From: Lepidodermella squamata
Taxonomy: Eukaryota > Gastrotricha
Direction: 5' to 3'
Assembly: GCA_047495785.1 (NCBI GenBank)
Contig: JBLDXI010000063.1
Coordinates: forward strand, 310,001 to 374,000
DNA: 64,000 nt
Shown: positions 22,630-35,139 of the stretch, piece by piece
Position numbering within the stretch: the first letter of the stretch is position 1
Layout of the letters: the number at the start of each line of letters is the position of its first letter
Translations under genes and position numbers: made by a program
The notes under the pieces: generated by a model
The model's database searches: none
Told to the model about the DNA's origin: nothing
The model's input: the letters and a program-made list of their open reading frames with translations, nothing else

Positions 22630-24008
22630 CGTGGCGAATCAACGCCATCCGTGCATCATTCGATCGTGGCAGCAATTGCAAACGAAATAGCACCCGATTG
22701 AGGCACATCGCTGTTGACGCGGTATTCCCAGCGAGCCTGAGCGGGCTAACATGGCTGTTTTCAGCCGTCACACGTACTGCCAGTATTCGGCATCATGCCC
22801 ACTCGTGGCGAATCAACGCCATCCGTGCATCATTCGATCGTGGCAGCAATTGCAAACGCAATGGCACCCGATGGAGGTACATCGCTGTTGACGCGGTATT
22901 CGCAGCGAGCCTGAGCGGGCTGACATGGTTGTTTTCAGCCGTTTAAAGTACTGCCGGTATTCGGCATCACGCCCACTCGTGGCGAATCAACTCCATCCGT
23001 GCATCATTCGATCGTGGCAGCAATTGCAAACGCAATAGCACCCGATTGAGGCACATCGCTGTTGACGCGGTATTCGCAGCAAGCCTGAGCGGGCTAACAT
23101 GGCTGTTTTCAGCCGTTTCACGTACTGCCGGTATTCGGCATCATCCCACTCGTGGCGAATCAACGCCATCCGTGCATCATTCGATCGTGGCAGCAATTGC
23201 AAAAGCAATGGCAGCCGATTGAGGCACATCGCTGTCGACGCGGTATTCGTAGCGAGCCTGAGCGGGCTAACATGGCTGTTTTCAGCCGTTTCACGTACTG
23301 CCGGTATTCGGTATCATCCCACTCGTGGCGAATCAACGCCATCCGTGCATCATTCGATCGTGGCAGCAATTGCAAACGAAATAGCACCCGATTGAGGCAC
23401 ATCGCTGTTGACGCGGTATTCCCAGCGAGCCTGAGCGGGCTAACATGGCTGTTTTCAGCCGTCACACGTACTGCCAGTATTCGGCATCATGCCCACTCGT
23501 GGCGAATCAACGCCATCCGTGCATCATTCGATCGTGGCAGCAATTGCAAACGCAATGGCACCCGATGGAGGTACATCGCTGTTGACGCGGTATTCGCAGC
23601 GAGCCTGAGCGGGCTGACATGGTTGTTTTCAGCCGTTTAAAGTACTGCCGGTATTCGGCATCACGCCCACTCGTGGCGAATCAACTCCATCCGTGCATCA
23701 TTCGATCGTGGCAGCAATTGCAAACGCAATAGCACCCGATTGAGGCACATCGCTGTTGACGCGGTATTCGCAGCAAGCCTGAGCGGGCTAACATGGCTGT
23801 TTTCAGCCGTTTCACGTACTGCCGGTATTCGGCATCATCCCACTCGTGGCGAATCAACGCCATCCGTGCATCATTCGATCGTGGCAGCAATTGCAAAAGC
23901 AATGGCAGCCGATTGAGGCACATCGCTGTCGACGCGGTATTCGTAGCGAGCCTGAGCGGGCTAACATGGCTGTTTTCAGCCGTTTCACGTACTGCCGGTA
24001 TTCGGTAT
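22630..24008 (+). repeat. tandem duplication of a four-monomer block (694 bp)
   Basis: Rare variants recur exactly 694 bp apart. They include GATGGAGGTACATCG, CATCACGCCC (22965 and 23659), AACTCC for AACGCC, and AAAAGCAATGG. The copies diverge at about 24010, where the second returns to a different monomer type. End points are approximate. Confidence 0.75.
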
Positions 24009-24729
24009 CATGCCCAATCGTGGCGAGTCAACGGCATCCGTGCATCATTCGATCGTGGCAGCAATTGCAAACGCGATAGCACCCGATTAAGGCACATCGC
24101 TGTTGACGCGGTATTCGCAGCAAGCCTGAGCGGGCTAACATGGCTGTTTTCAGCTGTTTCACGTACTGCCGGTATTCGGTATCATGCCCAATCGTGGCGA
24201 GTCAAAGGCATCCGTGCATCATTCGATCGTGGCAGCAATTGCAAACGCGATAGCACCCGATTAAGGCACATCGCTGTTGACGCGGTATTCGCAGCGAGCC
24301 TGAGCGGGCTGACATGGTTGTTTTCAGCCGTTTAAAGTACTGCCGGTATTCGGCATCATGCCCACTCGTGGCGAATCAACGCCATCCGTGCATCATTCGA
24401 TCGTGGCAGCAATTGCAAACGAAATAGCACCCGATTGAGGCACATCGCTGTCGACACGGTATTCGCAGCAAGCCTGAGCGGGCTAACATGGCTGTTTTCA
24501 GCCGTCACACGTACTGCCGGTATTCGGCATCATGCCCACTCGTGGCAAATCAACGCAATCCGTACATCATTCGATCGTGGCAGCAATTGCAAACGCAATG
24601 GCAGCCGATTAAGGCACATCGCTGTCGACGCGGTATTCGTAGCGAGCCTGAGCGGGCTAACATGGCTGTTTTCAGCCGTTTCACGTACTGCCGGTATTCG
24701 GTATCATGCCCAATCGTGGCGAGTCAACG

Positions 24730-27275
24730 GCATCCGTGCATCATTCGATCGTGGCAGCAATTGCAAACGCGATAGCACCCGATTAAGGCACATCGCTGTT
24801 GACGCGGTATTCGCAGCGAGCCTGAGCGGGCTGACATGGTTGTTTTCAGCCGTTTAAAGTACTGCCGGTATTCGGCATCATGCCCACTCGTGGCGAATCA
24901 ACTCCATCCGTGCATCATTCGATCGTGGCAGCAATTGCAAACGCGATAGCACCCGATTAAGGCACATCGCTGTTGACGCGGTATTCGCAGCGAGCCTGAG
25001 CGGGCTGACATGGTTGTTTTCAGCCGTTTAAAGTACTGCCGGTATTCGGCATCATGCCCACTCGTGGCGAATCAACGCCATCCGTGCATCATTCGATCGT
25101 GGCAGCAATTGCAAACGCAATAGCACCCGATTGAGGCACATCGCTGTTGACGCGGTATTCGCAGCAAGCCTGAGCGGGCTAACATGGCTGTTTTCAGCTG
25201 TTTCACGTACTGCCGGTATTCGGCATCATCCCACTCGTGGCGAATCAACGCCATCCGTGCATCATTCGATCGTGGCAGCAATTGCAAACGAAATAGCACC
25301 CGATTGAGGCACATCGCTGTCGACGCGGTATTCGCAGCAAGCCTGAGCGGGCTAACATGGCTGTTTTCAGCCGTCACACGTACTGCCGGTATTCGGCATC
25401 ATCCCACTCGTGGCGAATCAACGCCATCCGTGCATCATTCGATCGTTGCAGCAATTGCAATCGAAATAGCACCCGATTGAGGCACATCGCTGTTGACGCG
25501 GTATTCGCAGCAAGCCTGAGCGGGCTGACATGGCTGTTTTCAGCCATCGCACGTACTGCCGGTATTCGGCATCATCCCACTCATGGCGAATCTACGCCAT
25601 CCGTGCATCATTCGATCGTGGCAGCAATTGCAAACGCAATGGCACCCGATTGAGGCACATCGCTGTTGACGCGGTATTCGCAGCAAGCCTGAGCGGGCTA
25701 ACATGGCTGTTTTCAGCCGTTTCACGTACTGCCGGTATTCGGCATCATCCCACTCGTGGCGAATCAACGCCATCCGTGCATCATTCGATCGTGGCAGCAA
25801 TTGCAAACGAAATAGCACCCGATTGAGGCACATCGCTGTCGACGCGGTATTCGCAGCAAGCCTGAGCGGGCTAACATGGCTGTTTTCAGCCGTCACACGT
25901 ACTGCCGGTATTCGGCATCATCCCACTCGTGGCGAATCAACGCCATCCGTGCATCATTCGATCGTGGCAGCAATTGCAAACGCGATAGCACCCGATTAAG
26001 GCACATCGCTGTTGACGCGGTATTCGCAGCGAGCCTGAGCGGGCTGACATGGTTGTTTTCAGCCGTTTAAAGTACTGCCGGTATTCGGCATCATGCCCAC
26101 TCGTGGCGAATCAACGCAATCCGTACATCATTCGATCGTGGCAGCAATTGCAAACGCAATGGCAGCCGATTAAGGCACATCGCTGTCGACGCGGTATTCG
26201 TAGCGAGCCTGAGCGGGCTAACATGGCTGTTTTCAGCCGTTTCACGTACTGCCGGTATTCGGCATCATCCCACTCGTGGCGAATCAACGCCATCCGTGCA
26301 TCATTCGATCGTGGCAGCAATTGCAAACGCGATAGCACCCGATTAAGGCACATCGCTGTTGACGCGGTATTCGCAGCGAGCCTGAGCGGGCTGACATGGT
26401 TGTTTTCAGCCGTTTAAAGTACTGCCGGTATTCGGCATCATGCCCACTCGTGGCGAATCAACTCCATCCGTGCATCATTCGATCGTGGCAGCAATTGCAA
26501 ACGCGATAGCACCCGATTAAGGCACATCGCTGTTGACGCGGTATTCGCAGCGAGCCTGAGCGGGCTGACATGGTTGTTTTCAGCCGTTTAAAGTACTGCC
26601 GGTATTCGGCATCATGCCCACTCGTGGCGAATCAACGCCATCCGTGCATCATTCGATCGTGGCAGCAATTGCAAACGCAATAGCACCCGATTGAGGCACA
26701 TCGCTGTTGACGCGGTATTCGCAGCAAGCCTGAGCGGGCTAACATGGCTGTTTTCAGCTGTTTCACGTACTGCCGGTATTCGGCATCATCCCACTCGTGG
26801 CGAATCAACGCCATCCGTGCATCATTCGATCGTGGCAGCAATTGCAAACGAAATAGCACCCGATTGAGGCACATCGCTGTCGACGCGGTATTCGCAGCAA
26901 GCCTGAGCGGGCTAACATGGCTGTTTTCAGCCGTCACACGTACTGCCGGTATTCGGCATCATCCCACTCGTGGCGAATCAAAGCCATCCGTGCATCATTC
27001 GATCGTGGCAGCAATTGCAATCGAAATAGCACCCGATTGAGGCACATCGCTGTTGACGCGGTATTCGCAGCAAGCCTGAGCGGGCTGACATGGCTGTTTT
27101 CAGCCATCGCACGTACTGCCGGTATTCGGCATCATCCCACTCATGGCGAATCTACGCCATCCGTGCATCATTCGATCGTGGCAGCAATTGCAAACGCAAT
27201 GGCAGCCGATTGAGGCACATCGCTGTTGACGCGGTATTCGCAGCAAGCCTGAGCGGGCTAACATGGCTGTTTTCA
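24730..27275 (+). repeat. higher-order copy pair, offset 1560 bp (nine monomers)
   Basis: About 985 bp beginning near 24730 recurs near 26290. Shared private variants include GCAATCGAAATAG (25456 and 27016), CAGCCATCGC (25542 and 27102), CGCGATAGC and AACTCC. Only a few substitutions separate the copies, for example AACGCC/AAAGCC and CGTTGC/CGTGGC. Confidence 0.75.
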
Positions 27276-30200
27276 GCCGTCGCACGTACTGCCGGTATTC
27301 GGCATCATGCACATTCGTGGCCATTCGTTCAACGGCATCCGTGCATCATTCGATCGTGGCAGCAATTGCAAACGCAATGGCAGCCGATTAAGGCACATCG
27401 CTGTTGACGCGGTATTCGCAGCAAGCCTGAGCGGGCTAACATGGCTGTTTTCAGCCGTCGCACGTACTGCCGGTATTCGGCATCATGCACACTCGTGGCG
27501 AATCAACGCCATCCGTGCATCATTCGATCGTGGCAGCAATTGCAAACGAAATAGCACCCGATTGAGGCACATCGCTGTCGACGCGGTATTCGTAGCGAGC
27601 CTGAGCGGGCTGACATGGCTGTTTTCAGCCGTTTCACGTACTGCCGGTATTCGGCATCATGCCCACTCGTGGCGAATCAACGCCATCCGTGCATCATTCG
27701 ATCGTGGCAGCAATTGCAAACGCAATGGCAGCCGATTGAGGCACATCGCTGCCGACGCGGTATTCGTAGCGAGTCTGAGCGGGCTAACATGGCTGTTTTC
27801 AGCCGTTTCACGTACTGCCGGTATTCGGCATCATGCACATTCGTGGCCATTCGTTCAACGGCATCCGTGCATCATTCGATCGTGGCAGCAATTGCAAACG
27901 CAATGGCAGCCGATTAAGGCACATCGCTGTTGACGCGGTATTCGCAGCAAGCCTGAGCGGGCTAACATGGCTGTTTTCAGCCGTCGCACGTACTGCCGGT
28001 ATTCGGCATCATGCACACTCGTGGCGAATCAACGCCATCCGTGCATCATTCGATCGTGGCAGCAATTGCAAACGAAATAGCACCCGATTGAGGCACATCG
28101 CTGTTGACGCGGTATTCGCAGCAAGCCTGAGCGGGCTGACATGGCTGTTTTCAGCCGTCGCACGTACTGCCGGTATTCGGCATCATCCCACTCATGGCGA
28201 ATCTACGCCATCCGTGCATCATTCGATCGTGGCAGCAATTGCAAACGCAATGGCAGCCGATTGAGGCACATCGCTGTTGACGCGCTATTCGCAGCAAGCC
28301 TGAGCGGGCTAACATGGCTGTTTTCAGCCGTTTCACGTACTGCCGGTATTCGGCATCATCCCACTCGTGGCGAATCAACGCCATCCGTGCATCATTCGAT
28401 CGTGGCAGCAATTGCAAACGCAATGGCAGCCGATTGAGGCACATCGCTGCCGACGCGGTATTCGTAGCGAGCCTGAGCGGGCTAACATGGCTGTTTTCAG
28501 CCGTTTCACGTACTGCCGGTATTCGGCATCATCCCACTCGTGGCGAATCAACGCCATCCGTGCATCATTCGATCTTGGCAGCAATTGCAAACGAAATAGC
28601 ACCCGATTGAGGCACATCGCTGTTGACGCGGTATTCGCAGCAAGCCTGAGCGGGCTGACATGGCTGTTTTCAGCCGTCGCACGTACTGCGGGTATTCGGC
28701 ATCATCCCACTCATGGCGAATCTACGCCATCCGTGCATCATTCGATCGTGGCAGCAATTGCAAACGCAATGGCAGCCGATTGTGGCACATCGCTGTTGAC
28801 GCGGTATTCGCAGCAAGCCTGAGCGGGCTAACATGGCTGTTTTCAGCCGTTTCACGTACTGCCGGTATTCGGCATCATCCCACTCGTGGCGAATCAACGC
28901 CATCCGTGCATCATTCGATCGTGGCAGCAATTGCAAACGCAATGGCAGCCGATTGAGGCACATCGCTGTCGACGCGATATTCGCAGCAAGCCTGAGCGGG
29001 CTAACATGGCTGTTTTCAGCCGTTTCACGTACTGCCGGTATTCGGCATCATCCCACTCGTGGCGAATCAACGCCATCCGTGCATCATTCGATCGTGGCAG
29101 CAATTGCAAACGCAATGGCAGCCGATTGAGGCACATCGCTGTCGACGCGGTATTCGTAGCGAGCCTGAGCGGGCTAACATGGCTGTTTTCAGCCGTCGCA
29201 CGTACTGCCGGTATTCGGTATCATGCCCAATCGTGGCGAGTCAACGGCATCCGTGCATCATTCGATCGTGGCAGCAATTGCAAACGCAATGGCAGCCGAT
29301 TGAGGCACATCGCTGTTGACGCGGTATTCGCAGCAAGCCTGAGCGGGCTAACATGGCTGTTTTCAGCCGTCGCACGTACTGCCGGTATTCGGCATCATGC
29401 ACATTCGTGGCCATTCGTTCAACGGCATCCGTGCATCATTCGATCGTGGCAGCAATTGCAAACGAAATAGCACCCGATTGAGGCACATCGCTGTTGACGC
29501 GGTATTCGCAGCAAGCCTGAGCGGGCTGACATGGCTGTTTTCAGCCGTCGCACGTACTGCCGGTATTCGGCATCATCCCACTCATGGCGAATCTACGCCA
29601 TCCGTGCATCATTCGATCGTGGCAGCAATTGCAAACGCAATGGCAGCCGATTGAGGCACATCGCTGTTGACGCGGTATTCGCAGCAAGCCTGAGCGGGCT
29701 AACATGGCTGTTTTCAGCCGTTTCACGTACTGCCGGTATTCGGCATCATCCCACTCGTGGCGAATCAACGCCATCCGTGCATCATTCGATCGTGGCAGCA
29801 ATTGCAAACGCAATAGCACCCGATTAAGGCACATCGCTGTTGACGCGGTATTCGCAGCGAGCCTGAGCGGGCTGACATGGTTGTTTTCAGCCGTTTAAAG
29901 TACTGCCGGTATTCGGCATCATGCCCACTCGTGGCGAATCAACGCCATCCGTGCATCATTCGATCGTGGCAGCAATTGCAAACGCAATAGCACCCGATTG
30001 AGGCACATCGCTGTTGACGCGGTATTCGCAGCAAGCCTGAGCGGGCTAACATGGCTGTTTTCAGCTGTTTCACGTACTGCCGGTATTCGGCATCATCCCA
30101 CTCGTGGCGAATCAACGCCATCCGTGCATCATTCGATCGTGGCAGCAATTGCAAACGAAATAGCACCCGATTGAGGCACATCGCTGTTGACGCGGTATTC

Positions 30201-30363
30201 CCAGCGAGCCTGAGCGGGCTAACATGGCTGTTTTCAGCCGTCACACGTACTGCCAGTATTCGGCATCATGCCCACTCGTGGCGAATCAACGCCATCCGTG
30301 CATCATTCGATCGTGGCAGCAATTGCAAACGAAATAGCACCCGATTGAGGCACATCGCTGTCA

Positions 30364-30404
30364 ACGCGGTATGGCGTATGGCGTAGCCATACGCCATACC
30401 GCGT
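30364..30404. repeat. left inversion junction: 19-bp perfect palindrome with 3-nt centre
   Basis: Arms at 30364-30382 and 30386-30404 are exact reverse complements around GTA. The left arm is the start of a 195-bp-class insertion. On the right the inverted unit has lost the segment between GCAAACG and CGGTATGG. Monomers read plus before this point and minus after it. Confidence 0.9.
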
Positions 30405-32620
30405 TTGCAATTGCTGCCACGATCGAATGATGCACGGATGGCGTTGATTCGCCACGAGTGGGCATGATGCCGAATACTGGCAGTACGTGTGACGGCTGAA
30501 AACAGCCATGTTAGCCCGCTCAGGCTTGCTGCGAATACCGCGTCGACAGCGATGTGCCTCAATCGGGTGCTATTTCGTTTGCAATTGCTGCCACGATCGA
30601 ATGATGCACGGATGGCGTTGATTCGCCACGAGTGGGATGATGCCGAATACCGGCAGTACGTGAAACAGCTGAAAACAGCCATGTTAGCCCGCTCAGGCTT
30701 GCTGCGAATTCCGCGTCAACAGCGATGTGCCTCAATCGGGTGCTATTGCGTTTGCAATTGCTGCCACGATCGAATGATGCACGGATGGCGTTGATTCGCC
30801 ACGAGTGGGCATGATGCCGAATACCGGCAGTACTTTAAACGGCTGAAAACAACCATGTCAGCCCGCTCAGGCTCGCTGCGAATACCGCGTCAACAGCGAT
30901 GTGCCTTAATCGGGTGCCATTGCGTTTGCAATTGCTGCCACGATCGAATGATGCACGGATGCCGTTGACTCGCCACGATTGGGCATGATACCGAATACCG
31001 GCAGTACGTGAAACAGCTGAAAACAGCCATGTTAGCCCGCTCAGGCTTGCTGCGAATACCGCGTCAACAGCGATGTGCCTTAATCGGGTGCTATTGCGTT
31101 TGCAATTGCTGCCACGATCGAATGATGCACGGATGCCGTTGACTCGCCACGAGTGTGCATGATGCCGAATACCGGCAGTACGTGCGACGGCTGAAAACAG
31201 CCATGTCAGCCCGCTCAGGCTTGCTGCGAATACCGCGTCAACAGCGATGTGCCTCAATCGGGTGCTATTTCGTTTGCAATTGCTGCCAAGATCGAATGAT
31301 GCACGGATGGCGTTGATTCGCCACGAGTGGGATGATGCCGAATACCGGCAGTACGTGAAACGGCTGAAAACAGCCATGTTAGCCCGCTCAGGCTCGCTAC
31401 GAATACCGCGTCGACAGCGATGTGCCTCAATCGGCTGCCATTGCGTTTGCAATTGCTGCCACGATCGAATGATGCACGGATGGCGTTGATTCGCCACGAG
31501 TGGGATGATGCCGAATACCGGCAGTACGTGAAACGGCTGAAAACAGCCATGTTAGCCCGCTCAGGCTTGCTGCGAATACCGCGTCAACAGCGATGTGCCT
31601 CAATCGGCTGCCATTGCGTTTGCAATTGCTGCCACGATCGAATGATGCACGGATGGCGTAGATTCGCCATGAGTGGGATGATGCCGAATACCGGCAGTAC
31701 GTGAAACGGCTGAAAACAGCCATGTTAGCCCGCTCAGGCTCGCTACGAATACCGCGTCGACAGCGATGTGCCTCAATCGGCTGCCATTGCGTTTGCAATT
31801 GCTGCCACGATCGAATGATGCACGGATGGCGTTGATTCGCCACGAGTGGGATGATGCCGAATACCGGCAGTACGTGCGACGGCTGAAAACAGCCATGTTA
31901 GCCCGCTCAGGCTCGCTGCGAATACCGCGTCAACAGCGATGTGCCTCAATCGGCTGCCATTGCGTTTGCAATTGCTGCCACGATCGAATGATGCACGGAT
32001 GCCGTTGAACGAATGGCCACGAATGTGCATGATGCCGAATACCGGCAGTACGTGAAACGGCTGAAAACAGCCATGTTAGCCCGCTCAGGCTTGCTGCGAA
32101 TACCGCGTCAACAGCGATGTGCCTCAATCGGGTGCTATTTCGTTTGCAATTGCTGCCACGATCGAATGATGCACGGATGGCGTTGATTCGCCACGAGTGT
32201 GCATGATGCCGAATACCGGCAGTACGTGCGACGGCTGAAAACAGCCATGTTAGCCCGCTCAGGCTCGCTGCGAATACCGCGTCAACAGCGATGTGCCTCA
32301 ATCGGCTGCCATTGCGTTTGCAATTGCTGCCACGATCGAATGATGCACGGATGCCGTTGACTCGCCACGATTGGGCATGATACCGAATACCGGCAGTACG
32401 TGAAACGGCTGAAAACAGCCATGTTAGCCCGCTCAGGCTTGCTGCGAATACCGCGTCAACAGCGATGTACCTCCATCGGCTGCCATTGCGTTTGCAATTG
32501 CTGCCACGATCGAATGATGCACGGATGGCGTTGATTTGCCACGAGTGGGCTGATGCCGAATACTGGCAGTACGTGAAACGGTAAAAAACAGCCATGTTAG
32601 CCCGCTCAGGCTCGCTACGA
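30386..32620 (-). repeat. inverted satellite block (about 13 monomers)
   Basis: All units here read on the minus strand, whereas every other unit in the window reads plus. Both 173- and 174-bp classes and one 178-bp unit (about 31990-32030) are present. The block has the same variant repertoire as neighbouring forward units, so it was inverted from this array rather than imported. Confidence 0.95.
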
Positions 32621-32843
32621 CGCAATGGCAGCCGATTGAGGCACATCGCTGTCGACGCGGTATTCGTAGCGAGCCTGAGCGGGCTAACATGGCTGTTTTT
32701 TACCGTTTCACGTACTGCCAGTATTCGGCATCAGCCCACTCGTGGCAAATCAACGCCATCCGTGCATCATTCGATCGTGGCAGCAATTGCAAACGCAATG
32801 GCAGCCGATGGAGGTACATCGCTGTTGACGCGGTATTCGCAGC
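32441..32843. repeat. right inversion junction: 180-bp perfect inverted repeat, 43-bp spacer
   Basis: Arms 32441-32620 and 32664-32843 are exact reverse complements by direct comparison. They include rare variants (GTTTTTTACC, CATCAGCCC, GGCAAATC, GATGGAGGTACATCG). The spacer 32621-32663 is ordinary forward satellite. Outside the arms the two sides diverge immediately (GCAGCAAGCC against GCAGCGAGCC). The arms can form a long hairpin. Confidence 0.9.
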
Positions 32844-34471
32844 GAGCCTGAGCGGGCTGACATGGTTGTTTTCAGCCGTTTAAAGTACTGCCGGTATTCG
32901 GCATCATGCCCACTCGTGGCGAATCAACTCCATCCGTGCATCATTCGATCGTGGCAGCAATTGCAAACGCAATAGCACCCGATTAAGGCACATCGCTGTT
33001 GACGCGGTATTCGCAGCAAGCCTGAGCGGGCTAACATGGCTGTTTTCAGCCGTCGCACGTACTGCCGGTATTCGGCATCATGCACACTCGTGGCGAATCA
33101 ACGCCATCCGTGCATCATTCGATCGTGGCAGCAATTGCAAACGCAATAGCACCCGATTGAGGCACATCGCTGTTGACGCGGTATTCGCAGCAAGCCTGAG
33201 CGGGCTAACATGGCTGTTTTCAGCCGTTTCACGTACTGCCGGTATTCGGCATCATGCACACTCGTGGCGAATCAACGCCATCCGTGCATCATTCGATCGT
33301 GGCAGCAATTGCAAACGAAATAGCACCCGATTGAGGCACATCGCTGTTGACGCGGTATTCGCAGCAAGCCTGAGCGGGCTAACATGGCTGTTTTCAGCCG
33401 TCGCACGTACTGCCGGTATTCGGCATCATGCCCACTCGTGGCGAATCAACTCCATCCGTCCATCATTCGATCGTGGCAGCAATTGCAAACGCAATAGCAC
33501 CCGATTAAGGCACATCGCTGTTGACACGGTATTCGCAGCAAGCCTGAGCGGGCTAACATGGCTGTTTTCAGCCGTCGCACGTACTGCCGGTATTCGGCAT
33601 CATGCACACTCGTGGCGAATCAACGCCATCCGTGCATCATTCGATCGTGGCAGCAATTGCAAACGCAATAGCACCCGATTAAGGCACATCGCTGTTGACG
33701 CGGTATTCGCAGCAAGCCTGAGCGGGCTAACATGGCTGTTTTCAGCCGTCGCACGTACTGCCGGTATTCGGCATCATGCACACTCGTGGCGAATCAACGC
33801 CATCCGTGCATCATTCGATCGTGGCAGCAATTGCAAACGAAATAGCACCCGATTGAGGCACATCGCTGTTGACGCGGTATTCGCAGCAAGCCTGAGCGGG
33901 CTAACATGGCTGTTTTCAGCCGTCGCACGTACTGCCGGTATTCGGCATCATGCACACTCGTGGCGAATCAACGCCATCCGTGCATCATTCGATCGTGGCA
34001 GCAATTGCAAACGAAATAGCACCCGATTGAGGCACATCGCTGTTGACGCGGTATTCGCAGCAAGCCTGAGCGGGCTAACATGGCTGTTTTCAGCCGTCGC
34101 ACGTACTGCCGGTATTCGGCATCATGCACACTCGTGGCGAATCAACGCCATCCGTGCATCATTCGATCGTGGCAGCAATTGCAAACGCAATAGCACCCGA
34201 TTAAGGCACATCGCTGTTGACGCGGTATTCGCAGCAAGCCTGAGCGGGCTAACATGGCTGTTTTCAGCCGTCGCACGTACTGCCGGTATTCGGCATCATG
34301 CACACTCGTGGCGAATCAACGCCATCCGTGCATCATTCGATCGTGGCAGCAATTGCAAACGCAATAGCACCCGATTAAGGCACATCGCTGTTGACGCGGT
34401 ATTCGCAGCAAGCCTGAGCGGGCTAACATGGCTGTTTTCAGCCGTTTCACGTACTGCCGGTATTCGGCATC

Positions 34472-34502
34472 ATGCACATTCGTGGCCATTCGTTCAACGG
34501 CA
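34472..34502 (+). repeat. example of the 178-bp-class insertion (CATTCGT duplication)
   Basis: The segment reads CATTCGTGGCCATTCGTTCAAC, a local duplication of CATTCGT that replaces CACTCGTGGCGAATCAAC and adds 4 bp. About thirty such units occur between 16590 and 48830 (for example 19456, 27307, 35002, 38331, 43567, 48263). I found none in the last 15 kb. Confidence 0.85.
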
Positions 34503-35139
34503 TCCGTGCATCACTCGATCGTGGCAGCAATTGCAAACGCAATAGCACCCGATTAAGGCACATCGCTGTTGACGCGGTATTCGCAGCAAGCCTGAGCGGG
34601 CTAACATGGCTGTTTTCAGCCGTCGCACGTACTGCCGGTATTCGGCATCATGCACACTCGTGGCGAATCAACGCCATCCGTGCATCATTCGATCGTGGCA
34701 GCAATTGCAAACGCAATGGCAGCCGATTGAGGCACATCGCTGTTGACGCGGTATTCGCAGCAAGCCTGAGCGGGCTAACATGGCTGTTTTCAGCCGTTTC
34801 ACGTACTGCCGGTATTCGGCATCATGCACATTCGTGGCCATTCGTTCAACGGCATCCGTGCATCATTCGATCGTGGCAGCAATTGCAAACGCAATAGCAC
34901 CCGATTAAGGCACATCGCTGTTGACGCGGTATTCGCAGCAAGCCTGAGCGGGCTAACATGGCTGTTTTCAGCCGTCGCACGTACTGCCGGTATTCGGCAT
35001 CATGCACATTCGTGGCCATTCGTTCAACGGCATCCGTGCATCATTCGATCGTGGCAGCAATTGCAAACGCAATGGCAGCCGATTGAGGCACATCGCTGTT
35101 GACGCGGTATTCGCAGCGAGCCTGAGCGGGCTAACATGG

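Larger units (their letters stand above)
14552..30385 (+). repeat. satellite array, left forward block (monomer about 174 bp)
   Basis: From TGGCTGTTTTCAGCC at 14552 the sequence is purely tandem, and successive homologous points are 173, 174, 178 or 195 bp apart. The monomer can be phased as: GGCTG-TTTT-CAGCC hairpin; GTACTGCCGGTATTCGGCAT; a variable CATCCC, CATGCAC or CATGCCC segment; ATCAACGCCATCCGTGC; TTCGATCGTGGCAGCAATTGC; CGATT(A/G)AGGCACATCGCTGT; GACGCGGTATTCG; and GAGCCTGAGCGGGCT. The first unit starts abruptly after AT-rich unique DNA. This block carries ten 195-bp units between 14871 and about 21150. No transposase, reverse transcriptase, LTR or spacer gene interrupts it. Confidence 0.97.
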
